Shown: positions 35,151-43,299 of the stretch, piece after piece
Layout of the letters: every line of letters starts with the position of its first letter
Numbering within the stretch: the stretch's first letter is position 1
DNA from: DATFVA01 sp963747755
Lineage (GTDB): Bacteria > Bacteroidota > Ignavibacteria > Ignavibacteriales > Ignavibacteriaceae
DNA length: 64,000 nt
Direction of reading: 5' to 3'
Assembly (NCBI GenBank): GCA_963747755.1
Contig: CAVVGK010000014.1
Span: 682,001 to 746,000, forward strand
Made by a program: the position numbers and the translations under genes
Notes under the pieces: model-generated
The model's input: only the letters and a program-made list of their open reading frames with translations
What the model was told of the DNA's origin: nothing
Databases searched by the model: none

Positions 35151-36608
35151 TTATACTTCCGGAGTTATTTGAGAAGAATTTAATTTTTTTGTCTCTACAA
35201 AATTACCAGACTGCAGTCGGTAGAAATAAAGACCCGAAGCCAATCCGGAAGCGTTAAATTTAACTTTATACTGCCCCGGTGCCTGAACAGAATTCACGAG
35301 TACAGCAGCTTCCCTTCCAAGTACGTCATATATTTTTAATGTAGTTAATCCGGGTTGAGAAATGCCCACAGAATATTCAATAGTTGTGGATGGGTTAAAA
35401 GGATTTGGATATGCATTATCCAGGTGATATCCCGCCGGCTTATTTTCTTCTTCCACCCCGACGGGCGCAGAATCATCATTAACAACAGTTAAAGTAGCTT
35501 CACCAAGATTAACTGCATCAAAGGTCGAACCGGCAATTATATATTCACTCTGCGAGATGTTAAGAAGATCAAACGCCCTGTCCTCTCCGCCGTTTTTACC
35601 AATCGTTTCTGTCCATACAGTATCACCATTCTCATCTGCAGAAATAAGATAGTAATTGAACTCACCAGGTATCTGGGAATCAGTATTTGCAAGTATCATA
35701 TAGCCCCCGCCAGGTTTTGCAAGGATTCTTCTTCCTTCATCGTAACCGCTACCGCCGAAGGTCTTTTCCCAGGTTAAATTACCAACAGAATCGGTCTTAA
35801 CTACGTATGCATCAAGCTCGCCTGCGCCCATTGAAGCAGTGCTCCCGCAGAAAATATACCCATGGTCGGGAGTCTGAATCGGAAGGTTTGCTTCATCGTA
35901 ATCGGAACCGCCAAATATTTTTGTCCACAAAGTATCTCCGTCTGCATCGACTCTCAGCAGCCATGCATCAGACCAGTTGTATAAACCTGAGACGATAAAT
36001 CCGCCGTCATCAGCAGCATTTATACCATATCCGGGATCATTTCCCGAAGTACCGTATGTTTTGAACCAGACCGAATCGCCGGCAGCATCAATCTTAAATA
36101 AAAAGAGATCTTCTTCTCCGGCACTGAATGATTTCGTTCCGCCGGTAATAACATATCCACCGTCATCAGCAGGAGCAATTGAAAGACCGACGTCCTTCTG
36201 ATTGCCGCCGAAGTTCTTTTCAAATACAGTGTTTCCATCATTATCGACTTTAACAACATATATATTTTCAAAATCATTTTCAGTATCAGTAAGTCCCACA
36301 GCAATATAGCCGCTGTCGGGAGTCGCTATAAGATCAGCAAAAACATCACTGCCGTCATTGCCGAACATTCTTGTCCATATCGTGTCGCCGTCAGCATTAG
36401 TTTTAATAAGATAGCCGTTACCGAACCTTCCCAATCCAAATGATTGTGTGTAACCTGCGGCAATGAATCCACCGTCAGTTGTCATCTGAACCGCATTAGC
36501 TTCATCGTAAGCATCTCCTCCGTATGTATGATTCCACAGAATTGTCTGAGGGAATGCAGCACCGGTTAAAATAAGTACAAAGAATACCCTGTACAGAAGT
36601 ACTTTCAT
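35151..36608 (-). CDS. Secreted seven-repeat propeller-like protein with altered T9SS tail
   Basis: A 485-residue protein with signal peptide (MKVLLYRVFFVLILTGAAF) and a strong ribosome-binding site (AAGGAG). Seven repeats of about 50 residues follow, each with W-x-x-x-xGG-x-x-xD and D-GGY/FIxxG (WNHTYGGDAYDEANAV, WTKIFGGSDYDEANLP), compatible with a seven-bladed beta-propeller. A sorting domain starts at YPNPFNPSTTIEYS. It should end KKLILLK, but here reads KKLNSSQITPEV: one extra base at about 35179-35181 shifts the frame. Removing it restores LILLK and a stop at 35165-35167. The last residues may matter for T9SS recognition, so export could be impaired, or this is a sequencing error. Confidence 0.88.
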   Translation of the reverse strand: MKVLLYRVFFVLILTGAAFPQTILWNHTYGGDAYDEANAVQMTTDGGFIAAGYTQSFGLGRFGNGYLIKTNADGDTIWTRMFGNDGSDVFADLIATPDSGYIAVGLTDTENDFENIYVVKVDNDGNTVFEKNFGGNQKDVGLSIAPADDGGYVITGGTKSFSAGEEDLFLFKIDAAGDSVWFKTYGTSGNDPGYGINAADDGGFIVSGLYNWSDAWLLRVDADGDTLWTKIFGGSDYDEANLPIQTPDHGYIFCGSTASMGAGELDAYVVKTDSVGNLTWEKTFGGSGYDEGRRILAKPGGGYMILANTDSQIPGEFNYYLISADENGDTVWTETIGKNGGEDRAFDLLNISQSEYIIAGSTFDAVNLGEATLTVVNDDSAPVGVEEENKPAGYHLDNAYPNPFNPSTTIEYSVGISQPGLTTLKIYDVLGREAAVLVNSVQAPGQYKVKFNASGLASGLYFYRLQSGNFVETKKLNSSQITPEV

Positions 36609-36745
36609 ATATATCTCCTTTAGTTTTGGAATTTTTGACAGGCAAGTCTAAGTATTTATGTGATATTTACCAAACCATTAATGGTGATAAAATGAGTAAT
36701 GGTTAATTGCTGTGATGAAATTTGAAAATCCGGGAGAATAAACTT

Positions 36746-38077
36746 TCAGCCTTTTATAGTTTCCTTTACTTTCTTTACCACAACCTTAACTCCTTCAACG
36801 CGCAGCACGACAATCTTACTTCCCTGCTCTATATATTCCCAATCGGCTACAACATCATATCGCTTCCCGTTAAACTCGGCTGTGCCCGCAGGCCTGAGGG
36901 TTGTCAGTGCAACACCCTCCTGCCCAACCAGTTCCTTTTCAGAAGGATAAGAAACATAACCCTGCTCAGCTCTTTCTTCATCCGCAAGGATAAGTCTGTT
37001 GAAGCGGGTGCTTTTCGGAAGTACTTTAGCAAGTATTAGCACAAGTACCAGTGCCGCAACGATTGCACCTGTCAGCTGAATTATGGCGATTGAGATCGTA
37101 TCGAAATCAAAGAAAGGTCCGCTTGGAGTAAGAGATAAAAACAACGCGGCAAAGATCAGGATTATACCCCCAATACCCGCGATGCCGAATCCCGGAATAA
37201 CAAAAATTTCCAGCGCCAGTAGGATTAGTCCAAGCACAAACAAAAGAATATCCATTATCGACGCCAGCTCAAGTACATATGATGAACCGAAGAATAAGGC
37301 GAGAGCGATTAATCCCACCGTGCCGGGAACTCCCCAGCCCGGAGTTTTAACTTCGGCAATCAGTCCGAAAAAGCCTATCATAATCAGTATCGAAGAGACG
37401 ATGGCATTATTCAGAAACTTAACAACTTCCTCTGCCCAGTTCTCATTTACCCTCACTACCTCAGCACCCTGCAGGTCAAATGCTTTAAGTACATCCTTAA
37501 AGTTGTTAACCTGAACATCAGCAATGCCGTATTTCAGAGCTTCATCTGTGGTCAGAGTAACGAGTTCTGTGCTGTCAACTATTCCGGGGATAACAATTCT
37601 TTCATCAACCATTCCCTGAGCTATATCAGTTCTGCGCCCGTTCCGCTCGGCAGTTGCCCGCATTTCTGAGCGCATATATGATTGATACTTTTCGCTCTGT
37701 TTATTTCCTCCCTGGTCGACTACGGTAGAGGCCCCGATGGAACTCCCCGGAACCATCACAATTTTTTTGCAGGAAAGTGATATCAGGGATCCTGCAGATA
37801 TTGCCCTGTTATTAATAAAGGCGATAGTTAAAATGTTTGTGCCTATTATTGCATCTTTGATCTGTGTGGCGGCATCAAGTCTTCCTCCGAAGGTGTTGAT
37901 ACGAAAGATTATAGCATCAGCTCCATTCTTTTCAGCTTCGTTCATAACGCGGGTAACATATGGAGCCATACCCAGATCAATTTCGCCGTCGATATTTCCA
38001 TAGTAAACCTTTTGTGCCCTGACTGAAGCAGCAAGGCCAACGAGCAGAAGCAATAATAGAGTTAAAGTGTGTTTCAC
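36746..38077 (-). CDS. NfeD-family membrane serine protease
   Basis: A 443-residue protein with signal peptide (MKHTLTLLLLLLVGLAASVR) and a ClpP/SppA-like protease domain. The segment INTFGGRLDAATQIKDAI is the ClpP-class fold signature, and ISAGSLISLSCKKIVM places the nucleophilic serine near residue 94. Four to five membrane helices follow (about 215-355), and a C-terminal OB-fold NfeD domain (about 375-440) ends the protein. It is the full-length form (1b type). Relatives cleave or regulate stomatin-like proteins in membrane quality control; no stomatin gene adjoins here. It is monocistronic. Confidence 0.9.
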   Translation of the reverse strand: MKHTLTLLLLLLVGLAASVRAQKVYYGNIDGEIDLGMAPYVTRVMNEAEKNGADAIIFRINTFGGRLDAATQIKDAIIGTNILTIAFINNRAISAGSLISLSCKKIVMVPGSSIGASTVVDQGGNKQSEKYQSYMRSEMRATAERNGRRTDIAQGMVDERIVIPGIVDSTELVTLTTDEALKYGIADVQVNNFKDVLKAFDLQGAEVVRVNENWAEEVVKFLNNAIVSSILIMIGFFGLIAEVKTPGWGVPGTVGLIALALFFGSSYVLELASIMDILLFVLGLILLALEIFVIPGFGIAGIGGIILIFAALFLSLTPSGPFFDFDTISIAIIQLTGAIVAALVLVLILAKVLPKSTRFNRLILADEERAEQGYVSYPSEKELVGQEGVALTTLRPAGTAEFNGKRYDVVADWEYIEQGSKIVVLRVEGVKVVVKKVKETIKG

Positions 38078-38134
38078 AATTTTATTTTCTGATGTTATGA
38101 GTTAAATTAATAAAAACAGGCGGGATTTGCGAAT

Positions 38135-38216
38135 GAAGAATTGGAGAACTTGATAATTAGATGATTGGAGAATTGGGCAAAATGACATCCTATTCATTTG
38201 GGGAAAATGACATTCG
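38135..38216. repeat. Short intergenic A/T-rich repeats
   Basis: ATTGGAGAA occurs at about 38139 and 38164, in a degenerate A/T-rich tandem array, and AAAATGACAT at about 38179 and 38204. They lie in the 206-bp gap between the ribBA and nfeD-like genes. Their role is unknown. Confidence 0.4.
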
Positions 38217-38252
38217 ATTGAGCAGGTTAGGTGAAGTTGGTTTAGTAAAAAC

Positions 38253-38278
38253 AAGCCCCGGGGATAACGGGGCTTTTT
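38253..38278 (-). terminator. Terminator after ribBA (bidirectional)
   Basis: An 8-bp stem AAGCCCCG/CGGGGCTT with a 7-base loop, flanked by runs of five T on both strands. It lies 6-31 bp beyond the ribBA stop. Confidence 0.85.
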
Positions 38279-38283
38279 AAGTT

Positions 38284-39513
38284 TTATTCGCGTTCCTGTG
38301 GAATTTCCTGAAGAATAAAGTGACCGAGCTTATCTCTCTTGGTTTTGAGATAACGTTCGTTATTCTCGTTAGGAGTAATTTCGATCGGAAGCCTTTCGGA
38401 AATTTCCAGTCCGTATCCTTTAAGTCCGACTACCTTCTTTGGATTATTCGTCAGCAGTCTTATTTTCCGCACTCCGAGATCAAGAAGGATCTGTGCACCT
38501 ATACCGTAGTCGCGTAAATCAGCCTTAAAGCCGAGCGCTTCATTGGCTTCAACCGTATCCTTGCCTTCATCCTGTAGTTCATACGCAAGTATCTTATTCC
38601 GCAGACCTATTCCCCTTCCCTCCTGGCGCATATAAACCACCACACCTGTTCCGGCTTCCTCAATCATATCAAGTGAAGCGTTCAGCTGATCATGACAGTC
38701 GCACCTTAAGGAATGAAAAACATCACCGGTAAGACATTCCGAATGCATCCTTACAAGTACAGGTTCATCTCCTTTTATATCACCCTTAACAAGGGCTATC
38801 TGCTTTTTGTTGTCAACAAGACTCTCGTACATATGGAGCCTGAAATGCCCATGCTGCGTAGGGAAATTAATCTCTGTTATCTTGTTAACAAGCTTTTCTT
38901 TGGTTAAACGAAGCTTGATGATATCCTGAACTGTGCAGATCTTTAGATTAAATCTTTCTGCAATGTCAGCAAGATCGGGAACCCTTGCCATTTCCCCGTT
39001 CTCTTTAAGTATTTCGCAGAGAACTCCTGCAGGTTTAAGACTGGCGAGCTTGCACAGATCAACGGCGGCCTCGGTATGACCAGCTCTTCTCAGTACACCT
39101 TCATCATACGCCCTCAAAGGGAATATGTGTCCCGGCCTCGCAAAGTCGTTAGAATTAGAATTCCTATCGATCAGCTTTTTGATAGTAAGCGCCCTGTCAG
39201 CAGCCGAGATTCCGGTAGTAGTTCCTTCGATGGCATCTACAGTAACTGTGAACTGTGTACCATGAAGAGCGGAGTTTGATTCCACCATCAGCGGAAGACC
39301 GAGTTCATCCAATCTGCTTCCGCTTAATGCCGTACACAGCATTCCCCGTCCGTGAGTGACCATAAAATTGACGATGTCGGGAGTTATATACTCCGCGGCA
39401 CACACAAAGTCGCCTTCATTTTCGCGGTCTTCATCATCAACCACAATAATAACCTTACCGTCTTTTATTTCTTTTACTGCTTCTTCTGCAGAGCAGAACA
39501 TATTTTTTTCCAT
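38284..39513 (-). CDS. ribBA: Bifunctional DHBP synthase / GTP cyclohydrolase II
   Basis: A 409-residue fusion catalysing two early steps of riboflavin synthesis. The N-terminal half (1-205) is 3,4-dihydroxy-2-butanone-4-phosphate synthase, with acidic DDEDRENEGD, HGRGMLC and RPGHIFPL. The C-terminal half is GTP cyclohydrolase II, with HSECLTGDVFHSLRCDCH supplying the three zinc cysteines and YMRQEGRGIGL the catalytic arginine region. Both active sites look complete. It lies 38 bp after yajC and probably belongs to a tgt-yajC-ribBA transcript. No FMN riboswitch fits in that short gap. Confidence 0.97.
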   Translation of the reverse strand: MEKNMFCSAEEAVKEIKDGKVIIVVDDEDRENEGDFVCAAEYITPDIVNFMVTHGRGMLCTALSGSRLDELGLPLMVESNSALHGTQFTVTVDAIEGTTTGISAADRALTIKKLIDRNSNSNDFARPGHIFPLRAYDEGVLRRAGHTEAAVDLCKLASLKPAGVLCEILKENGEMARVPDLADIAERFNLKICTVQDIIKLRLTKEKLVNKITEINFPTQHGHFRLHMYESLVDNKKQIALVKGDIKGDEPVLVRMHSECLTGDVFHSLRCDCHDQLNASLDMIEEAGTGVVVYMRQEGRGIGLRNKILAYELQDEGKDTVEANEALGFKADLRDYGIGAQILLDLGVRKIRLLTNNPKKVVGLKGYGLEISERLPIEITPNENNERYLKTKRDKLGHFILQEIPQERE

Positions 39514-39551
39514 TTTGCACCCTAACTGAGTTGGCTAAAATAATCTGCGTA

Positions 39552-39872
39552 TTACTGTAAATCCTTAGAAGCTACAACAGTAGTGATCGCAGATCTTTCG
39601 AATTTCATTTTCACATTATCAGCAACCTGGATGAGGGCAGTTTTCTCATCAAGTCCGGCGATAGTACCGTGCAGTCCGCCGCTTGTTACAATCTTATCAC
39701 CCTTCTGCAGGTTTGATAATAACTTGTCTCTTTCTTTGGCTCTTTTCTGCTGAGGTCTGATGATCATAAAATAGAAGATCAGAAAGATCGCACCGAACAT
39801 AATGATGGTGCTTATAAAACCTCCGCCTCCGCCGCCTTCAGCAGGGGGAGCCATTGCCAGTAGATAGTTCAA
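39552..39872 (-). CDS. yajC: Preprotein translocase subunit YajC
   Basis: A 106-residue membrane protein of typical size. A single helix (about 18-38) is followed by the hallmark MIIRPQQKRAKERDKL and the conserved GDKIVTSGGLHGTI. YajC is an accessory of the SecDF complex at the inner membrane. The gene lies 1 bp after tgt; the tgt-yajC pairing is common in bacteria and supports both calls. The extreme N-terminus has a glycine-rich loop (EGGGGGG). Confidence 0.96.
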   Translation of the reverse strand: MNYLLAMAPPAEGGGGGGFISTIIMFGAIFLIFYFMIIRPQQKRAKERDKLLSNLQKGDKIVTSGGLHGTIAGLDEKTALIQVADNVKMKFERSAITTVVASKDLQ

Positions 39873-39873
39873 T

Positions 39874-41025
39874 TTATTCCTCCGTTAACGATTTATTATT
39901 CAATGATATTTTTTTAATAATTTCATTCTTCCAGCCGGTGAAGCCTCCTTCAATAATTTTTCGCCTAGCTTCTTTAACAAGATTAAGATAAAAATGAAGA
40001 TTGTGTATGCTTGAAAGTTCGAGCGCCAGGATCTCCCTGGATGTAAACAGATGCCGTATGTACGCTCGCGAATAATTCCGGCAGGTGTAGCAGTCACATT
40101 CTTCATCAATTGTTCTAAAATCATCTTTGTACTGAGCGTTGCGCATTGAAAGAACACCTGACGAGGTAAAGAGAGCGGCATTCCTTCCGTTCCTTGTAGG
40201 CATCACGCAGTCAAACATATCAATTCCTCTCTCAATAGCCTCAAGTATATTCTCCGGTCTTCCTACTCCCATCAGGTACCGTGGTTTGTCCTCCGGCATA
40301 AAGTCAGTTGTAAAATCTACCAAATCATACATTGTTCCGGTCGGCTCGCCTACTGCCAGTCCGCCGATAGCATAACCATCAAAGTCGATTGAGGTAATTT
40401 GTTTGGCCGACTTCTCCCGCAGGTCTCTGTAAACACTTCCCTGTATGATCCCGAACAGGAACTGCCTGTGCCCGTACAAAGGTGATGTTTTTTCAAAAGC
40501 TTCTTTGTTTAAGCGTGCCCACCGGGTTGTTAATTCGGTCGATTTTACAGCATAATCATAATCGCAGGGAAAAGGAGTGCATTCATCCAGCACCATCATA
40601 ATATCCGATCCGATGCTCCTCTGAATACCGATAACCTTTTCCGGAGTAAAGAAGTGTTTTGAACCGTCGAGATGCGAGCTGAATTCAACTCCGTCAGCTT
40701 TCAGTCTTCTCAGTTCAGAAAGACTGAAAACCTGGTATCCGCCGCTGTCAGTTAACACGGGTTTCTGCCAATTCATAAACTTATGCAGTCCGCCGGCCTT
40801 CTCCATTATCTCCGTTCCGGGCCTTAAGTAAAGATGATAAGTATTTGAAAGAACAATCTGTGCTTTAATATCATTTAAAAGATAAGACTGATTTACAGCT
40901 TTTACTGTACCCTGTGTCCCAACAGGCATAAAAATGGGGGTATCAACAACCCCGTGATCAGTCTCAAAAGAACCTGCCCTTGCCTTACTCTCGCTATCCT
41001 GCCCTGAAATCTTAAAATTTATCAA
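39874..41025 (-). CDS. tgt: tRNA-guanine transglycosylase
   Basis: A 383-residue enzyme that exchanges guanine-34 for preQ1 in queuosine tRNAs. Motifs seen: DSGGYQVFSLS (catalytic aspartate region), GSDIMMVLDECTPFP, GGLAVGEP for base recognition, the nucleophile region MFDCVMPTRNGR, and the zinc site CDCYTC with a later histidine in SSIHNLHF. The start is TTG 41025; no ATG is available close by, and the N-terminus fits the family's length. It is the first gene of the tgt-yajC-ribBA series. Confidence 0.96.
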   Translation of the reverse strand: MINFKISGQDSESKARAGSFETDHGVVDTPIFMPVGTQGTVKAVNQSYLLNDIKAQIVLSNTYHLYLRPGTEIMEKAGGLHKFMNWQKPVLTDSGGYQVFSLSELRRLKADGVEFSSHLDGSKHFFTPEKVIGIQRSIGSDIMMVLDECTPFPCDYDYAVKSTELTTRWARLNKEAFEKTSPLYGHRQFLFGIIQGSVYRDLREKSAKQITSIDFDGYAIGGLAVGEPTGTMYDLVDFTTDFMPEDKPRYLMGVGRPENILEAIERGIDMFDCVMPTRNGRNAALFTSSGVLSMRNAQYKDDFRTIDEECDCYTCRNYSRAYIRHLFTSREILALELSSIHNLHFYLNLVKEARRKIIEGGFTGWKNEIIKKISLNNKSLTEE

Positions 41026-41095
41026 TATTTTTTACAACCGGTTCTTAAATCACTTATATAAACTCTACAAATTTAAGGGAAATCTGACTTATCTC

Positions 41096-42349
41096 CTAAA
41101 TAGGTTTGGCAGGAATAATCTCGTCGGCCGGAATAATGGTGAGTTTTACCAGGTCTATCCTGATATTCGTGGAACGGGCTATTAAAAAACTGAAGTTATC
41201 AATAGTAACGCTCTCTCCCTGCAGTGGGATCCGGCCTATTTTGCTTGTAATATAGCCGCCTATTGTCTCATAATCCCCTGTCGGGATGTTAAGCTCATAT
41301 TTCTCATTTATATAATCTATTTCAACTTTCCCGCTTATCAGGAAAGTATCGGCTGAAATCTTCCGGCAGATATCTTCCTCAATATCGTATTCATCCTTGA
41401 TCTCACCGAAAAGTTCTTCGATAATGTCTTCCATAGTAACAAGTCCCGCTGTACCTCCGAATTCATCAACCACAATTGCAATCGATACCTGCTTATTTAG
41501 GAATTCATTCAGCATCTCAAAGCTTCGTTTTGTCTCAGGGACAAAGATGATTTCTCTTATAATGCTTTGAAGATTCTGGGGCGACTTAAAAATGTCATAA
41601 GCAAAAATCACCCCGCGTATGTTGTCAAGGTTTTCTTCATAAACAGGGATTTTCGAATAGCCCGAATCAATAAAAATTGAGATCGCTTCATCAATAGTCG
41701 AATCAATATCAACTCCCATTATCTCTGTCCTCGGACGCATCGCCTCATACACTTTCTGCTCACCCAGCGCCAGCACCCTGCTTATAATCGCGCTTTCTTT
41801 TTTATTAACAACACCGGCTTCGTGACTCTCTTTAACAAGAAATTCAATATCCTCCTTGCTGAAAAGAAAATCTATATTCTCGGCCTTCCGGTTAGATGCC
41901 TGGGTAAGAAAGGAGGAAAGTGATGCGGTAACACGCACAAAAGGATAAAGAACATAAAATAAAATTCGTATGGGGATCGAAGTAAACAATACAACGCGGT
42001 CGCCCAGTTCTCTTGCAAAGTATTTCGGCAGCAGCTCACCGAAAATAAGCAGGATAAGGGTTGAGATAATAAGAATGCTGAATTCGTTGAGATTAAACGC
42101 AGCGGAAAGTATCAATGCACTAAGCGACGCAAAAGCTATGTTGACAACATTGTTGGCGATAAGTATTGTAGAAAAAAAATATTGAGGATTTCTAACAAAA
42201 GCATAAGCTCCCCTTGCAGCGATGTTTTTCTTTCTCGCCCTGATCTCTATCTTCAGCTTGTTTGATACAACAAACGCAAGCTCAGATCCTGAGAAGAAAG
42301 CACTGATAATCACCAATATGATAAGTATAATCAGCTGGTCAGTATACAT
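41096..42349 (-). CDS. CNNM/HlyC-CorC-type transmembrane CBS protein
   Basis: A 417-residue protein with the family's domain order. A DUF21/CNNM membrane domain (about 1-190, four helices; SAFFSGSELAFVV near the start) is followed by two CBS repeats (about 205-325, beginning MRPRTEIMGVDIDSTIDEA) and a C-terminal CorC_HlyC domain (about 335-412). Relatives export magnesium or other divalent ions; the older name hemolysin is misleading. It stands alone with 70-bp gaps or near, on the same strand as its neighbours. Confidence 0.92.
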   Translation of the reverse strand: MYTDQLIILIILVIISAFFSGSELAFVVSNKLKIEIRARKKNIAARGAYAFVRNPQYFFSTILIANNVVNIAFASLSALILSAAFNLNEFSILIISTLILLIFGELLPKYFARELGDRVVLFTSIPIRILFYVLYPFVRVTASLSSFLTQASNRKAENIDFLFSKEDIEFLVKESHEAGVVNKKESAIISRVLALGEQKVYEAMRPRTEIMGVDIDSTIDEAISIFIDSGYSKIPVYEENLDNIRGVIFAYDIFKSPQNLQSIIREIIFVPETKRSFEMLNEFLNKQVSIAIVVDEFGGTAGLVTMEDIIEELFGEIKDEYDIEEDICRKISADTFLISGKVEIDYINEKYELNIPTGDYETIGGYITSKIGRIPLQGESVTIDNFSFLIARSTNIRIDLVKLTIIPADEIIPAKPI

Positions 42350-42417
42350 ATTTGTTTCTGAATTTAATCATCTTTTATTATTCCGTACATACTATCAATA
42401 AATATAAAAAATCTGAC

Positions 42418-43296
42418 TTAAAATGGCCCATAAATAATCAATAAGGTTACGCACACATACAATATTACTGTAACAATCATTTGTACGTCGGAAATCAATA
42501 ATTGCGTAGTGTTTTCGCCCTGTTTACTCATGTAAACAAGGAACATGTACCTGAATATACCGAATACAACAAATGGCGTTGTGTAGATAAGATTCTCCGT
42601 CCCGAAAACTGTTATTGTTCTTTCCGCAACCGTGTATAACGCGTAACATATAATTACACCCGCGGCAGCAACCGTTGCTACCTGGTCGGCAAAGTTAAGC
42701 GAATAGAAGACGAGCACTTTTCTGGTCTCTGCATTCGTTCCTTCAGCCACAACCTCAAGTTCCGAATGCCGTTTCATTACTGCGAGAAACAAAGAGATAA
42801 ACATCGTTGTAAGTATAAGCCAGCTCGAAATAGTCACATTTATTATAACCGCTCCTGCAAGCACCCTTATCAGGAAACCGGCGGCGATACTGAATATATC
42901 GAGCAGGACAATGTGCTTAAGCTTCATCGAGTAAAGAACGTTTATAAGGAAAAAGAGAACAAGAAGAAGGACAAAATTAAGATCAGCAAACAGGCATACC
43001 ACCGTGGCAGCGACACCAAATATAAGAGCTATGAATAATCCCTGTTTTACCGATATTCTCCCCGAAGCGATCGGCCTGTACTTTTTCTTCGGATGCGCCC
43101 TGTCAGCTTCGACATCGGCAATGTCATTAATTATATATACAATACTTGAAGTAAGGCAGAAAGCGGCAAAACCGAAAAGCGATGTTAAGAAATAATCCCC
43201 CCTGAAAAGGTTTAAAGAGAATATCAGCGGAACAAAAACAAAGAGGTTTTTGATCCACTGTGGTATCCTTATTAGTTTTAAAACCTGGTTGAACAT
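42418..43296 (-). CDS. UbiA prenyltransferase, decaprenyl-phosphate phosphoribosyltransferase type
   Basis: A 292-residue integral membrane enzyme with about eight helices. The N-terminal IRIPQWIKNLFVFVPLIFS and the first aspartate-rich motif NDIADVEADRAHPKKKYRPI, followed by ASGRIS, are typical of decaprenyl-phosphate phosphoribose synthases, as in mycobacterial arabinan synthesis. Such enzymes move 5-phosphoribose onto a polyprenyl phosphate. Here it may serve a surface glycan, since a glycan cluster lies about 5 kb upstream. It follows the mutase gene by only 3 bp, a tight pairing without an obvious metabolic link. Confidence 0.85.
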   Translation of the reverse strand: MFNQVLKLIRIPQWIKNLFVFVPLIFSLNLFRGDYFLTSLFGFAAFCLTSSIVYIINDIADVEADRAHPKKKYRPIASGRISVKQGLFIALIFGVAATVVCLFADLNFVLLLVLFFLINVLYSMKLKHIVLLDIFSIAAGFLIRVLAGAVIINVTISSWLILTTMFISLFLAVMKRHSELEVVAEGTNAETRKVLVFYSLNFADQVATVAAAGVIICYALYTVAERTITVFGTENLIYTTPFVVFGIFRYMFLVYMSKQGENTTQLLISDVQMIVTVILYVCVTLLIIYGPF

Positions 43297-43299
43297 TAA

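Noticed and set aside
37083..37514. A 143-residue plus-strand frame
   Set aside because: It is antisense to the membrane helices of the NfeD-type gene and has low-complexity composition.
39514..39551. Possible FMN riboswitch before ribBA
   Set aside because: Only 38 bp separate ribBA from yajC, too short for the aptamer.
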